Assembly: GCA_033964015.1 (NCBI GenBank)
Contig: CM066912.1
Location: forward strand, 16,837,399-16,901,398
DNA: 64,000 nucleotides
Reading direction: 5' to 3'
DNA from: Scolanthus callimorphus
Lineage: Eukaryota > Cnidaria > Anthozoa > Actiniaria > Edwardsiidae
The notes under the pieces were generated by a model. It was given only the letters and a program-made list of their open reading frames with translations, did no database searches and was not told the origin of the DNA. Positions 42,641-52,959 of this stretch are shown piece after piece (positions within the stretch are counted from its first letter, which is position 1; the number at the start of each line of letters is the position of its first letter). Both the position numbers and the translations under genes were made by a program.

Positions 42641-43423
42641 GGATGTACCCCCTGACCTACCTTGTAACAAGCCATTAGCAGAACACAGGTTGAATCAGTT
42701 GAAGAAGAGATTTGTCAAAGATCCTGGATTAAAGGAAAGGTATGTTGCAGTCATTGATGATTATTTGGCCAAGGGTTATGCTGAGAAAGTCCCCACTGAT
42801 GAGTTGGACCGGTCTGACGGTGTAGTCTGGCACTTACCACACCACCCTGTCTTAAATGAAGAACGACCCGGAAAGGTGAGACCTGTATTTGATTGTGCGG
42901 CAAGGTATCACGATGTATCTCTCAATGATTGTCTGTATCAAGGTCCAGACCTGAATAATAGTATGATTGGCGTGCTTACAAGATTTAGGCAAGAACCCAT
43001 TGCATTAATGTCAGATATTGAGTGTATGTTCAACCAAGTTCATGTTACACCGGAACAGTGTGATGCTTTGAGGTTTTTGTGGTGGCCTGGTGGCCTGGTG
43101 GGAACATAGAGTTGAGTCCTGAGGAGTATCGCATGAAGGTACATTTATTTGGGGCCATGTCATCTCCTAGCTGTTCTATCTTTGCCCTCAACAAGACTGC
43201 GGAGGACAATCGAGAATTATATTCAGTGGAGGCAGTTAATACTGTGCACAATAACTTTTACGTAGACGATTGCTTAAAGTCAGTGAAGGATGAGGCTTTG
43301 GCGGTTGGATTAGTAGAAGAACTGCGAGAAATGTTGTCTCGTGGGAGTTTCAGATTGACTAAGTGGCTCATCAACTGTAGGCAAGTAGCAGAGTCGATTC
43401 CGAGTGCGAGCGGGCAAAGTCTA
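42636..43423 (+). pseudogene. pol: BEL reverse transcriptase in two frames
   Basis: LPCNKPLAEHRLNQLKKRF, VWHLPHHPVLNEERPGKVRP and LMSDIECMFNQVHV (motif A) lie in the first frame. An 8-bp tandem duplication (GGTGGCCT twice, near 43082-43098) shifts the frame. The second frame has VHLFGAMSSPSCSIFAL and NNFYVDDCLKS (motif C, YVDD). A further one-base shift near 43410 leads to the RNase H frame. The catalytic aspartates are preserved. Confidence 0.9.
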
Positions 43424-45489
43424 TGAAGGATTTAGACTTTGATGGAACATTAGTCGAACGAGCGTTGGGTCTCCGTTGGTGCATACAGTCTGATACCTTT
43501 GGGTTCAAGGCTAAGTTGAAGGACAAACCCCCTACGCGCCGTGGAATTCTGTCACTGGTGAGTTCAGTGTTTGACCCGTTGGGGTTTGCAGGCCCTTTCC
43601 TACTTCCGGCCATGGTAATGTTGCAGGACCTCTGCCGAGTGAAACTGGGGTGGGATGATGACATACCTGATGACGTACCTGAGTCATGGCAGCAGTGGCT
43701 TGGTGAGCTCCCAGAGCTATCGAAGTTCCATGTGGACCGCTGTGTCAAGCCTAAAGGCTTTGGAAAGGTGATGTCTCGACAACTACATAATTTTAGTGAT
43801 GCTTCCCAAGTGGGTTATGGTGCAGTTACTTACCTGAGGCTCACAGATGAAGATGGTCAGGTTCACTGTTCGTTGATGATAGCAAAGTCCCGCCTTGTGC
43901 CGTTGAAGGCTGTATCAATCCCACGTCTGGAGCTTTCAGCAGCCACCATATCAGTCAAGTTGGACTCCATCAGTCAAGAGCTTGAGGTACCCATTGATGC
44001 ATCATATTTTTGGACTGATAGTACCACAGTGCTGAAATATGTGAAAAATGAAGATAGGAGGTTCAACACCTTTGTAGCAAACCGTGTGGCGCTAATTCAT
44101 GATGGGTCTGACCCTTCACGGTGGAAACATGTGGACACAAAACAGAACCCAGCTGATGATGCGTCTCGGGGCCTAAGAGTTCAAGACTTCCTTCATTCCA
44201 CTCGTTGGATATCTGGTCCAACTTTCCTGGCGCAACCAGAGACAGAGTGGCCGAATTCAGATGTTGAACTTCACATTACTGAAGGCGACCCAGAGGTCCA
44301 GAAGACGATACGGAAGTCATGTGCTGCGGTAGTTGAGGAGAATCGATTGGAGATTGACACGATATTAGAGAGGTTTTCGTCATGGTACAGGCTAAAGAAG
44401 TTTGTCGCTTGGATGCTGCGCCTGAGGAGAAACTTAAGAGAAGCCTGCCGAAACAAGTCTGAGATACCAGTAGCAGTCCCGAAGGAGAAAAGGCCTGAAC
44501 CATTGACGGTAGAGGAGATGAAGGAAGCAGAGTTGAGCATTGTGAAGTATGTCCAGAGGAAATCCTTTGCTGAGGAGATCCATACTCTTCAGAGAAGGAC
44601 TGGTAACGAAGGAAAGGCTGCAGCCAATGAGAATCTACCAAAGAAAGCTGTCAGTGTTAAGAGCTCAAGTAGTCTATATCGACTGGATCCTGAACTGAAA
44701 GATGGGGTACTGAGGGTAGGTGGCCGTCTGCAGCATTCCAGCTTGTCAGAAGATGCACGTCACCAAGCCATCCTGCCGAAGGATCACCATGTCACGAAGC
44801 TGATAGTGCGCCACTTTCATATTGTCTCAGGACACTCAGGAAGAGAATACGTCTTGTCGCAGCTTAGAAGCAAATTCTGGGTGATTCGTGGAAATGCTAC
44901 TGTGAGAAAGATTCTGTCGCAATGTGTTGCTTGCAAAAGAAGACAAGCCCCAGTCTTAGAACAAAGAATGGCTGACTTGCCAAAGGATCGTGTTACAGCT
45001 GGGCTGCCACCTTTCACGAATGTGGGAGTAGACTTTTTTGGGCATTTTATGGTCAAACAGGGACGATCAGAGGTTAAAAGGTATGGATGCCTTTTCACAT
45101 GTCTTAATATCAGAGCGGTGCACATCGAGGTGACACACTCACTTGAAGCAGATGCATTTATCAATGCGTTCCGGCGATTTATGGCCAGGCGTGGCAAGCC
45201 AGCTGAGCTTAGAAGTTATAATGGAACGAACATCGCTGGTGGAGAGAAGGAGATTCGGGAGAGTATAGCTCAGTGGAACCAACAACAAGTTCATGAAGCA
45301 TTTCTGCAACTAGATGTTAAGTGGATTCCCAACCCTCCTGCAGGGTCACATCATGGAGGGATTTGGGAAAGATGCATACGTACCACTAGAAAGATCCTCT
45401 CAGCTTTACTGAAGCAATATGTCTTGACAGATGAAGTGTTGTCAACAACAATGTGTGAGGTAGAAGCAGTAATTAACGGAAGGCCTTAA
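43423..45489 (+). pseudogene. pol: BEL RNase H and integrase
   Basis: VSSVFDPLGFAGPFLLPAMV (BEL thumb region), then HNFSDASQVGYGAVTYLRL and YFWTDSTTVLKYV (RNase H). The integrase zinc-binding domain has HFHIVSGHSGREYVL and CVACKRRQAP. The core has TNVGVDFFGHF (first catalytic Asp) and HHGGIWERCIRTTRKIL (catalytic Glu). At 45217-45219 the expected SDNGTN reads SYNGTN, so the second catalytic aspartate is tyrosine. The frame ends at a TAA after VINGRP (45487-45489), and homology continues in the same frame beyond it, so this is a nonsense mutation. Confidence 0.92.
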
Positions 45490-45495
45490 ACCACT

Positions 45496-45915
45496 GTGTC
45501 GAATGACCCGAGAGACATGGAACCATTGACTCCAAACCATTTGCTTCTCCTGAGAAGTGGCCCAGATCTACCTCCAGGCATATTCAGAAAGGAGGATGTG
45601 CTTTCCCGCAGAAGGTGGCGCCAAGCACAATTTCTTGCAGACCAGTTTTGGAAGAGATGGACCAAGGAATATCTCCCTTTGATACAGATGAGGCAGAAGT
45701 GGCTCAAACCGCATCGGAATCTCATGGTCAATGATGTTGTTCTCTTAGTTGATGACAGTAACCCGCGTGGCAAGTGGCCCCTAGCAAGGATAGTCGAGGT
45801 CATGCCAGGACCAGATGGATATGTTCGACGTGTCAAGGTGAAAACCCAAACGTCAGAGTATGACAGACCGATCGATAAGTGTGTGTTGCTTGAAGCAGCC
45901 GATTACACTGAGTAG
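45496..45915 (+). pseudogene. pol: BEL integrase C-terminal domain (DUF5641)
   Basis: It continues in frame after the premature stop: [38 protein letters not shown] and [17 protein letters not shown]. This is the conserved end of BEL/Pao polyproteins. The stop is at 45913-45915. Confidence 0.92.
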
Positions 45916-46005
45916 ATGCCTCAGCGCAGAGTTCAACGATGCCTCAGCGCAGAGTTCAACGATGCCTCAGCGCAGAGTTCAACGATGCCTCAGCGCAGAG
46001 TTTAT
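45916..46005 (+). repeat. 23-bp tandem repeat after the BEL stop codon
   Basis: ATGCCTCAGCGCAGAGTTC plus AACG is repeated three times exactly and a fourth time in part. It starts at the base after the stop codon. Confidence 0.92.
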
Positions 46006-46115
46006 TGACATTTAAGTCCAAATGGACAAGATGTTGCATTATTAACGATATTAGAAATTGGACATTGTTTGACTGTTTAAATGTACCACTCCTGGTCCAT
46101 TTAAAGGGGTGGGGA

Positions 46116-46524
46116 TGTTAGTGCAATTTTTTCTATTTTTTGTTTTTTGTTTGTTTTGGGATACCTGTGGCCGCGCGGTCAAGAGAGCCCAGGAAAAAGA
46201 CACGTGGAGAAAAAAGAAACATGGCAGCCAGCGTGTTTTGGGGTTGGCTGCCATTTTAGTTATTGGATTTATGGATGTAATGATAGCCCTGAAGAACCCA
46301 TCGTGTTTGTAAGTACATTACGGTGATAATTATATAATATCAGTGTCATAGCTGTAGTTAGCAAGCGGTTATTTTAATGTTTTCATTCTAGAAACCGCAC
46401 TACAACGCTCATTCATCGCTACAGTTTTCCAGCCATAATTCTGTAACAGAGAGTGAGACCGAGCGAGTATTAAACCAGGGTCTATTTGTCAGTGATATGT
46501 TTTATTGATTGATCGGCGGGTACA
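46116..46524 (+). repeat. BEL 3' LTR (409 bp)
   Basis: TGTTAGTGCAA to GGCGGGTACA, uninterrupted. It is followed by the CTCCA target copy. Confidence 0.93.
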
Positions 46525-46800
46525 CTCCACTCTCTTCAAACCCGAAGAACACTACCATCCACAGCCAGATGCAGCAAGCGATAAAATTTAGCAATGCAGC
46601 TCATGGCTTCCAAGCATAATTTGCTGTCAAGTTTTGGTTTTTAAGCCATCGCAAGTCAGCTTTCGCCCAGCAAAGTCAGTTCCATCGCAAAACTTCAATA
46701 TTTCTACGTCTCCAACTCCACTCTTCCACTCCATCTCCAAGGCCGCAATAAAAGCGACGAGCATTCCTTCCTTGTGTCAGACAATGACAATTACTTTGTT

Positions 46801-47836
46801 TAATAATATACACGCAAAAATTTCTCGATTCTGATTGGTCGAGAGCAGTGCAATTTCAATGTAATTTCAGTGCAAAAAAATGTAATTTCAGTGCAAAAAG
46901 ATGTAATTTCAGTGCAAATTACAAATTTCTCGCTTTCTTATTGGCTTATACAACAATGGATTTTGCGTACGAGCCAATCAAATGCGCGCTAGCTGAGTCA
47001 CGCCACTCGATTCTGCTGAGCCAGCCAAGATGGAGATCGATTGCAATGGAGGGAGAAAAATCGGTTTCTGTTCATGAAATTCATCTTCCGAAACTTGTGG
47101 AAAGCAAAATGTGAACTCCTTATGGACTTTAGCAAGACTTGTTTTAGTTTGGGTTCTTTGTTATGGAAGGAAATGAAGGGAAATCTTCGTTGATTGCACG
47201 AACCTAGCGGGAAAAAAAACTGCACAAGTCTACACGAAAAGCACTTGTTGATACATACGCAAAGATTCCCGGGGTCAAATTCCTGTAAATCTTCGTTGTT
47301 TAGCTGTTACAAGAAAGTTTACACAAGAGAAGAATTCAGGTATGTCTTCAGTGGAAGCTATGTCTACCTTTCTGGACAATATTTTGCGTGTTTTGGTTGA
47401 CCGAACACACACTGAAAGAAACCTAGTAAATTCAGGCTCTGCTATGTTATTTTATACCTTGGAATCGGAAATAAATTTGATGATTGACAAAACAGAACTC
47501 CACCTGTTCCTTTTAAATGAAATTGTTGTGTCAAGTTCATTTTATTTAAGCTTGTCAAGTTAGGATTTGTAAACTTTGCTCGTTTGTCTGGCATGCGTTC
47601 GGTGCACAATGTGGCCGCTTGAAACCTGTCTTTCTCTGAAATTTTTGCGTGTATATTATTAATAAGTAATCATACGACTTTTCTCGTGCAATTTGAAATT
47701 AATTTGCACTTGTGAGTTTTTCAAAAAGCTCAAATTGCACTCGCCCTACGGGCTCGTGCAATTTTGATACTTTTTGAAAAACTCACTCGTGCAAATTAAT
47801 TTCAAATTGCACTCGAAGTCGTATGATTACCTATAC
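46801..47836. mobile_element. Composite TIR-plus-hairpin element, copy 1
   Basis: It begins TAATAATATACACGCAAAAAT. An inner inverted copy, ATTTTTGCGTGTATATTATTA, ends at 47661. A 175-bp hairpin follows (TAATCATACGACTT ... AAGTCGTATGATTAC, 47662-47836). It is inserted into the foldback right arm, which reads CTTTGTT before and GAATTGTG after, without visible target duplication. A frame near 47046-47114 begins MEGEKSVSVHEIHLPKL; it recurs, changed, in copy 2 and is unrecognised. Confidence 0.75.
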
Positions 47837-48166
47837 GAATTGTGTATGGTGTGATTTTAAACATGAGTGATCTCAACTCTGAATGAACTTTGCAGATGAG
47901 TGATCGAAATCGTTTTGTTAATCACATGAAAATTTCTGCATATAATGAGTTCGATTTGCATATAATGTTATTGTGAGGCATTTCCGGTTTCGAGAAAATA
48001 AAATGAAAGAATCCTCTGGGCCTCTAGAATGTGATTTCAAAATATAATAAAGTGGTAATTGAACTTCGTGTCGTGCAATTTTGGTCTGAAATCTTAATTG
48101 TGATTTCAAATCAAACTCGCGCTACGCGCTCGTTTGGTTTTGAAATCACGCGTATGATTTCAGACC

Positions 48167-49191
48167 TAATAATATACACGCAAAAATTTCTCGATTCTGA
48201 TTGGTCGAGAGTAGTGCAATTTCAATGTAATTTCAGTGCAAAAAAATGTAATTTCAGTGCAAATTACAAATTTCTCGCTTTCTTATTGGCTTATACAACA
48301 ATGGATTTTGCGTACGAGCCAATCAAATGCGCGCTAGCTGAATCACGCCACTCGATTCTGTTGAGCCAGCCAAGATGGAGATCGATTGCATGGAGGGAGA
48401 AAAATCGGTTTCTTTTCATGAAATTCATCTTCCGAAACTTGTGGAAAGCAAAATGTGAATTCCTTATGGACTTAAGCAAGACTTGTTTTAGTTTGGGTTC
48501 TTTGTTATGGAAGGAAATGAAGGAAAATCTTCGTTGACTGTGAATCTAGCGGGAAAAATGAAGTGCACAAGTCTACACGAAAGCACTTGATACGGAAGAT
48601 TCCCGGGGTCAAATTCCTGTAAAACTTCGTTGTTTAGCTGTTACAAGAAAGTTTACACAAGAGCTAAGACTTCAGGTATGTCTTCTGTGGAAGCTATGTT
48701 TACCTGGACAATATTTTGCTTGTTTTGGTTGACCGAACACAAACAATTATTTTGGTAATATTCAAAATCAATTCAAAATCAAAACTGAAAGAAACCTACC
48801 AGTAAATTCAGGCGCTGATATGTTATTTTACCTTGGAATCGGAAATAAATTTGATGATTGACAAAACAGAATTCCACCTGTTCCTTTTAAATGAAATTGT
48901 TGTGTCAAGTTCATTTTATTCAAACTTGTCAAGTTAGGTTTTGTAAACTTTGCTCGTTTGTCTGGCATGCGTTCGGTGCATAATGTGGCCGCTTGAAACA
49001 TGTCTTTCTCTGAAAATTTTTGCAGGTATATTATTAATAAGTAATCATACGACTTTTCTCGTGCAATTTGAAATTAATTTGCACTTCTGAGTTTTTCAAA
49101 AAGCTCAAATTGCACTCGCCCTAACGGGCTCGTGCAATTTTGATACTTTTTGAAAAACTCACTCGTGCAAATTAATTTCAAATTGCACTCG

Positions 49192-49212
<21 letters not shown>
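48167..49212. mobile_element. Composite TIR-plus-hairpin element, copy 2
   Basis: It has the same start (TAATAATATACACGC) and end (GATTACCTATAC) as copy 1, at about 95 percent identity by eye and nearly equal length (1046 against 1036 bp). It is inserted in the terminal palindrome of the giant foldback (CAGACC before, AAATTGC after), again without visible target duplication. Confidence 0.75.
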
Positions 49213-49222
<10 letters not shown>

Positions 49223-49500
49223 GCACTCAGTTCAATTACCATTATAAATCGCACTGTTATAAGCCAATCAGATTGCAAGGATTGACAGTGATTTCAGTGA
49301 TATTGATAAAACTATTGTTGATTTATTTGCTACAATGGACCCCTAACAGGTACCTATCTGGAAAATATAGCAAGTTTTCAAATTGTACCCCGTAAAAGGT
49401 ACCAGAGGCTTGATTTTAAAGCCTAAAAAGGATACGAGGAGCACCCCCACTGGAAAAATAGGGGAGTCCCCCTGGGAACTGTGCCTCTTGACCCTAAAGA

Positions 49501-50094
49501 AATTGCAACAGAAGTTTTATTGTGAGATTCCAGAAATTATCCATACCCCTCCCACGGAACTGGTTTGAGGTGTGAGCCCCCACCTCTCTGGAAATTCTTG
49601 TTAAAAATACAGTGATCATATGGGAAACCATATACCAATCAGGAATTAGCAAACCTATGGTCCAGGGAATCTATTGTATCTTTAACACAACTGGGCCACA
49701 GGGCACAATAGAACAATAATGTGATTCCAGAAAAATACCTTCCAATGGAACGGATTTCGAAATTCCAGTGCAGGAATATATACTTGCTGTAGAATGCACA
49801 AACTTGCTAGCTCTAAAGTAACTGGTAACGTACAGTAGGGAACACCAGGAAATCACTTTCACTCTTAAGGACCTCAGAATACCAGTGGGTTCCAGTGGTG
49901 TAATAATGAGTCTTGAATTTCAGGTTGGATTACCTCCAGGCCCTGGAAAGCCTTGCTATTGTCTTGCATGTATTTAACCAGCCCTAATGTACCACAGAAC
50001 ATCAGCACCATGAACTATAAAAAAAATAATCTAACACTAGGATACCTAGTACATGACAGCCAAGTTGTTAGTTTAGTAAGGCTTAGTTAAGAGG
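49501..50094. other. Gene-less stretch
   Basis: No coding frame or repeat was recognised. Confidence 0.4.
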
Positions 50095-50107
50095 TCTGGA
50101 TTGTGAA

Positions 50108-50565
50108 ATACAGTAAAAACCCGCATAAAAGAACAGGTGTTTTGGGGAATCAGGCTGATTTTGTTCTTGTATATTGGGTGTCTTCTGCAAAATCAGCCTG
50201 AAAATGTTCTTAAGGTGTTCTTAAAGTTGTTTCTTAACATCAAATACTAGTGATTGGTAGAAAGGTGACAGTCATTTAGTAACAACAATTAGTTGTTAAG
50301 TCTAAAAAACAATTGCTAAATGTACCCTGGAATTCCTGCTGTAGAACTGTGTGTGCATGGTCTAGCACATCATATTGATCTCCTGGGTACTGTGCCACAC
50401 AGTGGGTTACTGTACACGAATCTAACTGGCAGCATTTTTTTTTTATACAAGCACAATTTTCATTTTTCAGGCTGCATGTGTTCTTATGTATAAGGTACCT
50501 TTTTGACCAAATTTCAGCCTGAATGTTCTTAAACCACATGTTCTTTTATGCGGGTGTTTACTGTA
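50108..50565. mobile_element. MITE with ACAGTAAAAACCCGCATAAA ends and 13-bp flanking repeat
   Basis: TACAGTAAAAACCCGCATAAA at the left is mirrored by TTTTATGCGGGTGTTTACTGTA at the right. Internal AATCAGCCTGAAAATGTTC and TTTCAGCCTGAATGTTC are further related segments. TCTGGATTGTGAA lies directly outside both ends (50095-50107 and 50566-50578). TA next to each end would fit mariner, but the 13-bp flanking duplication is unusual for it. No gene is present. Confidence 0.75.
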
Positions 50566-50578
50566 TCTGGATTGTGAA

Positions 50579-51306
50579 GGTCTAGAGGTAATATTTAAAT
50601 GCCCCTTATTCAGACTTGATCAGGATTGAAAAGTCTGCATAACTCTGATCATTCATTGTTAATTAATTCATTATTCATTAGATACTTTAGCCAACATAAA
50701 GGAAAACAAAAGTGAAAACATAGCAAATACAGTTTATTGTTGGTGTATAAAAACGTGAAACTTCTTTTTCTTGTGACAAAGTGAAATTTGATAAAAATTA
50801 TGACATTTGATAAAATAATGAAAATTCTAAGTGGTAGCTCGTCTTGGGACATGCATTGGTGGTGGACGCAATTATAAAACCCTAGCTTATTACAGGTAAA
50901 AGTAAATCAAAAAATATTTTTAAAATGTGCATGAACATGCTTCCCCCCTAAGGCAGTCCACTAAACTCAGCTTTTAATATGCAGTTTATGCTTTTTTCTG
51001 TGTGTGAGTTGATGTGTGTGAATCAGAGCAAGCTGAAGCACTCAAGCAAAACATAACTTAAGTTTTGGGGGTTTTATTCAGAAAGTCAAAACTCAAAAAT
51101 AACCCTATGCTATTGCCATAAAATGTAGCATTAATTTACTCTCTTAATTACATTTAATTGAAATGACTGATCTCACATCTGCAGCCATGCAGCAAAGAAT
51201 CCGCAGCAAAGAGGAACATTTTTTTTCTTCATTGAGAAATTGGTCAGTCGCACAAAACCAAAAAGCTCGAAATATTAAGCTTAACTTTTAAGTTAAAAAA
51301 GCTTAC
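50579..51306. other. Gene-less stretch
   Basis: AT-rich with no recognised coding frame or repeat. If the candidate exon at 51307-51590 is real, this would be its first intron on the minus strand. Confidence 0.35.
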
Positions 51307-51590
51307 CTGAATATTGCTGCCAAAGCATATTCTTTCGTTGAAAACTGCACCTTCCGGTATTTCTTTGTCGAGAAAATGAGTCGCAGTACATTGTTCTTTC
51401 TCGTATTTAGAGCTTGAGTGAGCTTGAGTGACTCACGACGAGCGTCGATGATACAACCGTGGCTAAATTCCACGAGAAATGCTTGTTTTTCACAATTTAA
51501 TTCTTTTCCTGCTATAGCCAAAACACAGCTGGAGATTGTTTCCCTTGTATTGTTAATCACAAGAAAACAGCCCGTCACTTCGTGACGCAA
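51307..51590 (-). CDS. Weak exon candidate, unidentified
   Basis: A 95-codon open stretch on the minus strand includes GCFLVINNTRETISSCVLAI and GCIIDARRESLKL. It ends at a good donor, ATTCAG/GTAAGC (51301-51307). No in-frame ATG or clear acceptor was found; the frame opens just after a stop. No domain is recognised. It may be a real exon or chance. Confidence 0.25.
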
Positions 51591-52959
51591 GAAGACTCAA
51601 CCTGAGTTCCCCTTCCATAAACTGCTGATTTACATTACTAATGATCTCCCTTCAAGAAAAAAACCCTGCCCCATGCCGGAATAAATGAAGTGAGCCCCAG
51701 AGCCTTTTTTGTATGTTTTGCACTGGTCTCCCTGATTTTGGTGGAGAAAATGACGCACGTGTGTCGTGTGAGTCAGTACGGCTCTCAAATCAGTCCGAAG
51801 CAACCCGCTAAAATTGAAAACGCCAAGCCTATTACACAGGAAAACCATTTGACTTCGGAATTGTTTGTATGCTTATCATATCTCAGTATAGGAAGAGAAG
51901 AAACAGGTAAAGTAAAATTGTTCTAAGAAATTTTTAGTTTATCATAGGATTTTTTTTAGAGAATTTCATTCATGGTTTAGCATGCGCTCTGTAGGCAGTG
52001 CCAGTGGTGTAAGTGTGTTCAAACTTGAATGAAAATTTTTCTCAGCTCAAATCTTTCGAATTAAAATTATCCCTGCACATATCAGTAAGTAATCTGTTAT
52101 AGAACCATTTAGGTCTGAATGACTATGGTGCTTTCGGCTGAGGGAAATGAGTTTTATTCGCTTGAATTAGAACTTAGCCAAAGGTGAATCTTTTCCAACA
52201 AAAACACGCCTACTAAAGAGATTTCCTTCTTCTCTTCGGGTTTGTGTCCTTCGTTTTGCGATGCAGCGTAAGGATTTATACTTAGAGAATATTATTCATG
52301 GCTTTGCTTTGTGTAAATATGTCACCCATTTCGCCTTAGCCCGGGCTCAGGAAACCAAGACACTTAGCTACGTTTGTTCAAGCTGAATGAAATTTTTTCT
52401 CAACTTGAAGCTTTCGAATAGACCCCAGTATAGATAAGCCATTCATAGCAAGAATAAACCTCTCGACTGGTTGACTTCTTTCCGTTTTGTCAGATCCGGG
52501 CAAAACAACTTCATCGATCACTAGTCCAAGTCCAGTTTGCGAACAGCCATAGACAGATAACCAAATGGTTATATTTTCTGAGAGTTCGTCTACAGTTTTG
52601 AGCCTAGTATATACGGTCTCGTGTGAACGGGGTCTAAAGCAGCAAAAGAAAAACTCGAAAAACAGCCAGGCGTCCGTTCGCCTTTCGTTGGCCTGAATTT
52701 TGATACCGTGAGGCACTGGGGTCTAGGGGCAGGGCAGAAAAGAGCCGGCGCTACTTAAAGGGCAGCGGAAATTCCCATTTACCAAAAATTTTCGACTTGG
52801 TGGGTTTATATTTATTTTAATTTTTTAAGTAATTGATTTTTTTTTCACACGCATTAGGCTATGGGGCTCCACAGGAATTCCGCTATGAAGTCCCCTGAAA
52901 GAGTATCCCGAGACGGTGGTACTTCGAGCCGGATTGGCGAACCATATTGGTGATTGGCT
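51591..52959. other. Gene-less stretch
   Basis: Short frames on both strands carry no recognised domain. A 112-codon minus frame (52378-52716) looks like chance. No structural repeat was noticed. Confidence 0.35.

Larger units (their letters stand above)
38346..46524 (+). mobile_element. BEL/Pao LTR retrotransposon, full-length but mutated
   Basis: LTRs of 409 bp begin TGTTAGTGCAA and end GGCGGGTACA. The 5' LTR is 38346-39858, including a 1095-bp insertion. The 3' LTR is 46116-46524. By eye the LTRs differ at about five sites. Flanks are CTCGA (38341-38345) and CTCCA (46525-46529), a 5-bp target duplication with one change; the uninterrupted foldback arm reads CTCCA. Domain order gag, zinc knuckles, protease, RT, RNase H, integrase, C-terminal DUF5641 is BEL/Pao. 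A purine tract (AAAGGGGTGGGGA, 46103-46115) precedes the 3' LTR. Three frameshifts, one stop and a lost integrase residue inactivate it. Confidence 0.93.
36490..49300. mobile_element. Giant foldback element, interrupted by three insertions
   Basis: The left arm (36490-37690) reappears in reverse complement in four pieces: 37750-38345, 46525-46800, 47837-48166 and 49213-49290. Landmarks are GATGGCGGCGTTTCAC against GTGAAACGATGCCGCCATC, GCATTCCTTCC...CAATGAC against its inverse, and CACACCATACACAATTC against its inverse. The gaps are a BEL element (38346-46524) and two copies of a composite element. Without them it would be about 2.5 kb with arms of about 1.2 kb. Arm ends carry a smaller palindrome (GGTCTGAAATCATACGCGTG). 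It encodes no recognised protein. Confidence 0.78.
36240..49500. mobile_element. GGTACC-type repeat copy 2, split by the giant foldback
   Basis: The left half (about 36300-36485: ACCCCTAAAAGGAACC, GAGGAAAAATATGTCTGG) matches 33180-33310. The right half (about 49315-49490: CTACAATGGACCCCTAACAG, AAATAGGGGAGTCCCCC) matches 33340-33490. The copy is therefore interrupted by everything between about 36490 and 49300. Confidence 0.6.

Noticed and set aside
46848..48537. Conserved frame in both composite elements (MEGEKSV-like) as a host gene
   Set aside because: Frames differ by shifts between the two copies and no domain is recognised; conservation is explained by recent duplication of the element.
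46801..49212. Composite elements as Helitrons
   Set aside because: Absence of target duplication and a terminal hairpin fit, but 5' TC, 3' CTRR and the A/T insertion site are not present in either orientation.
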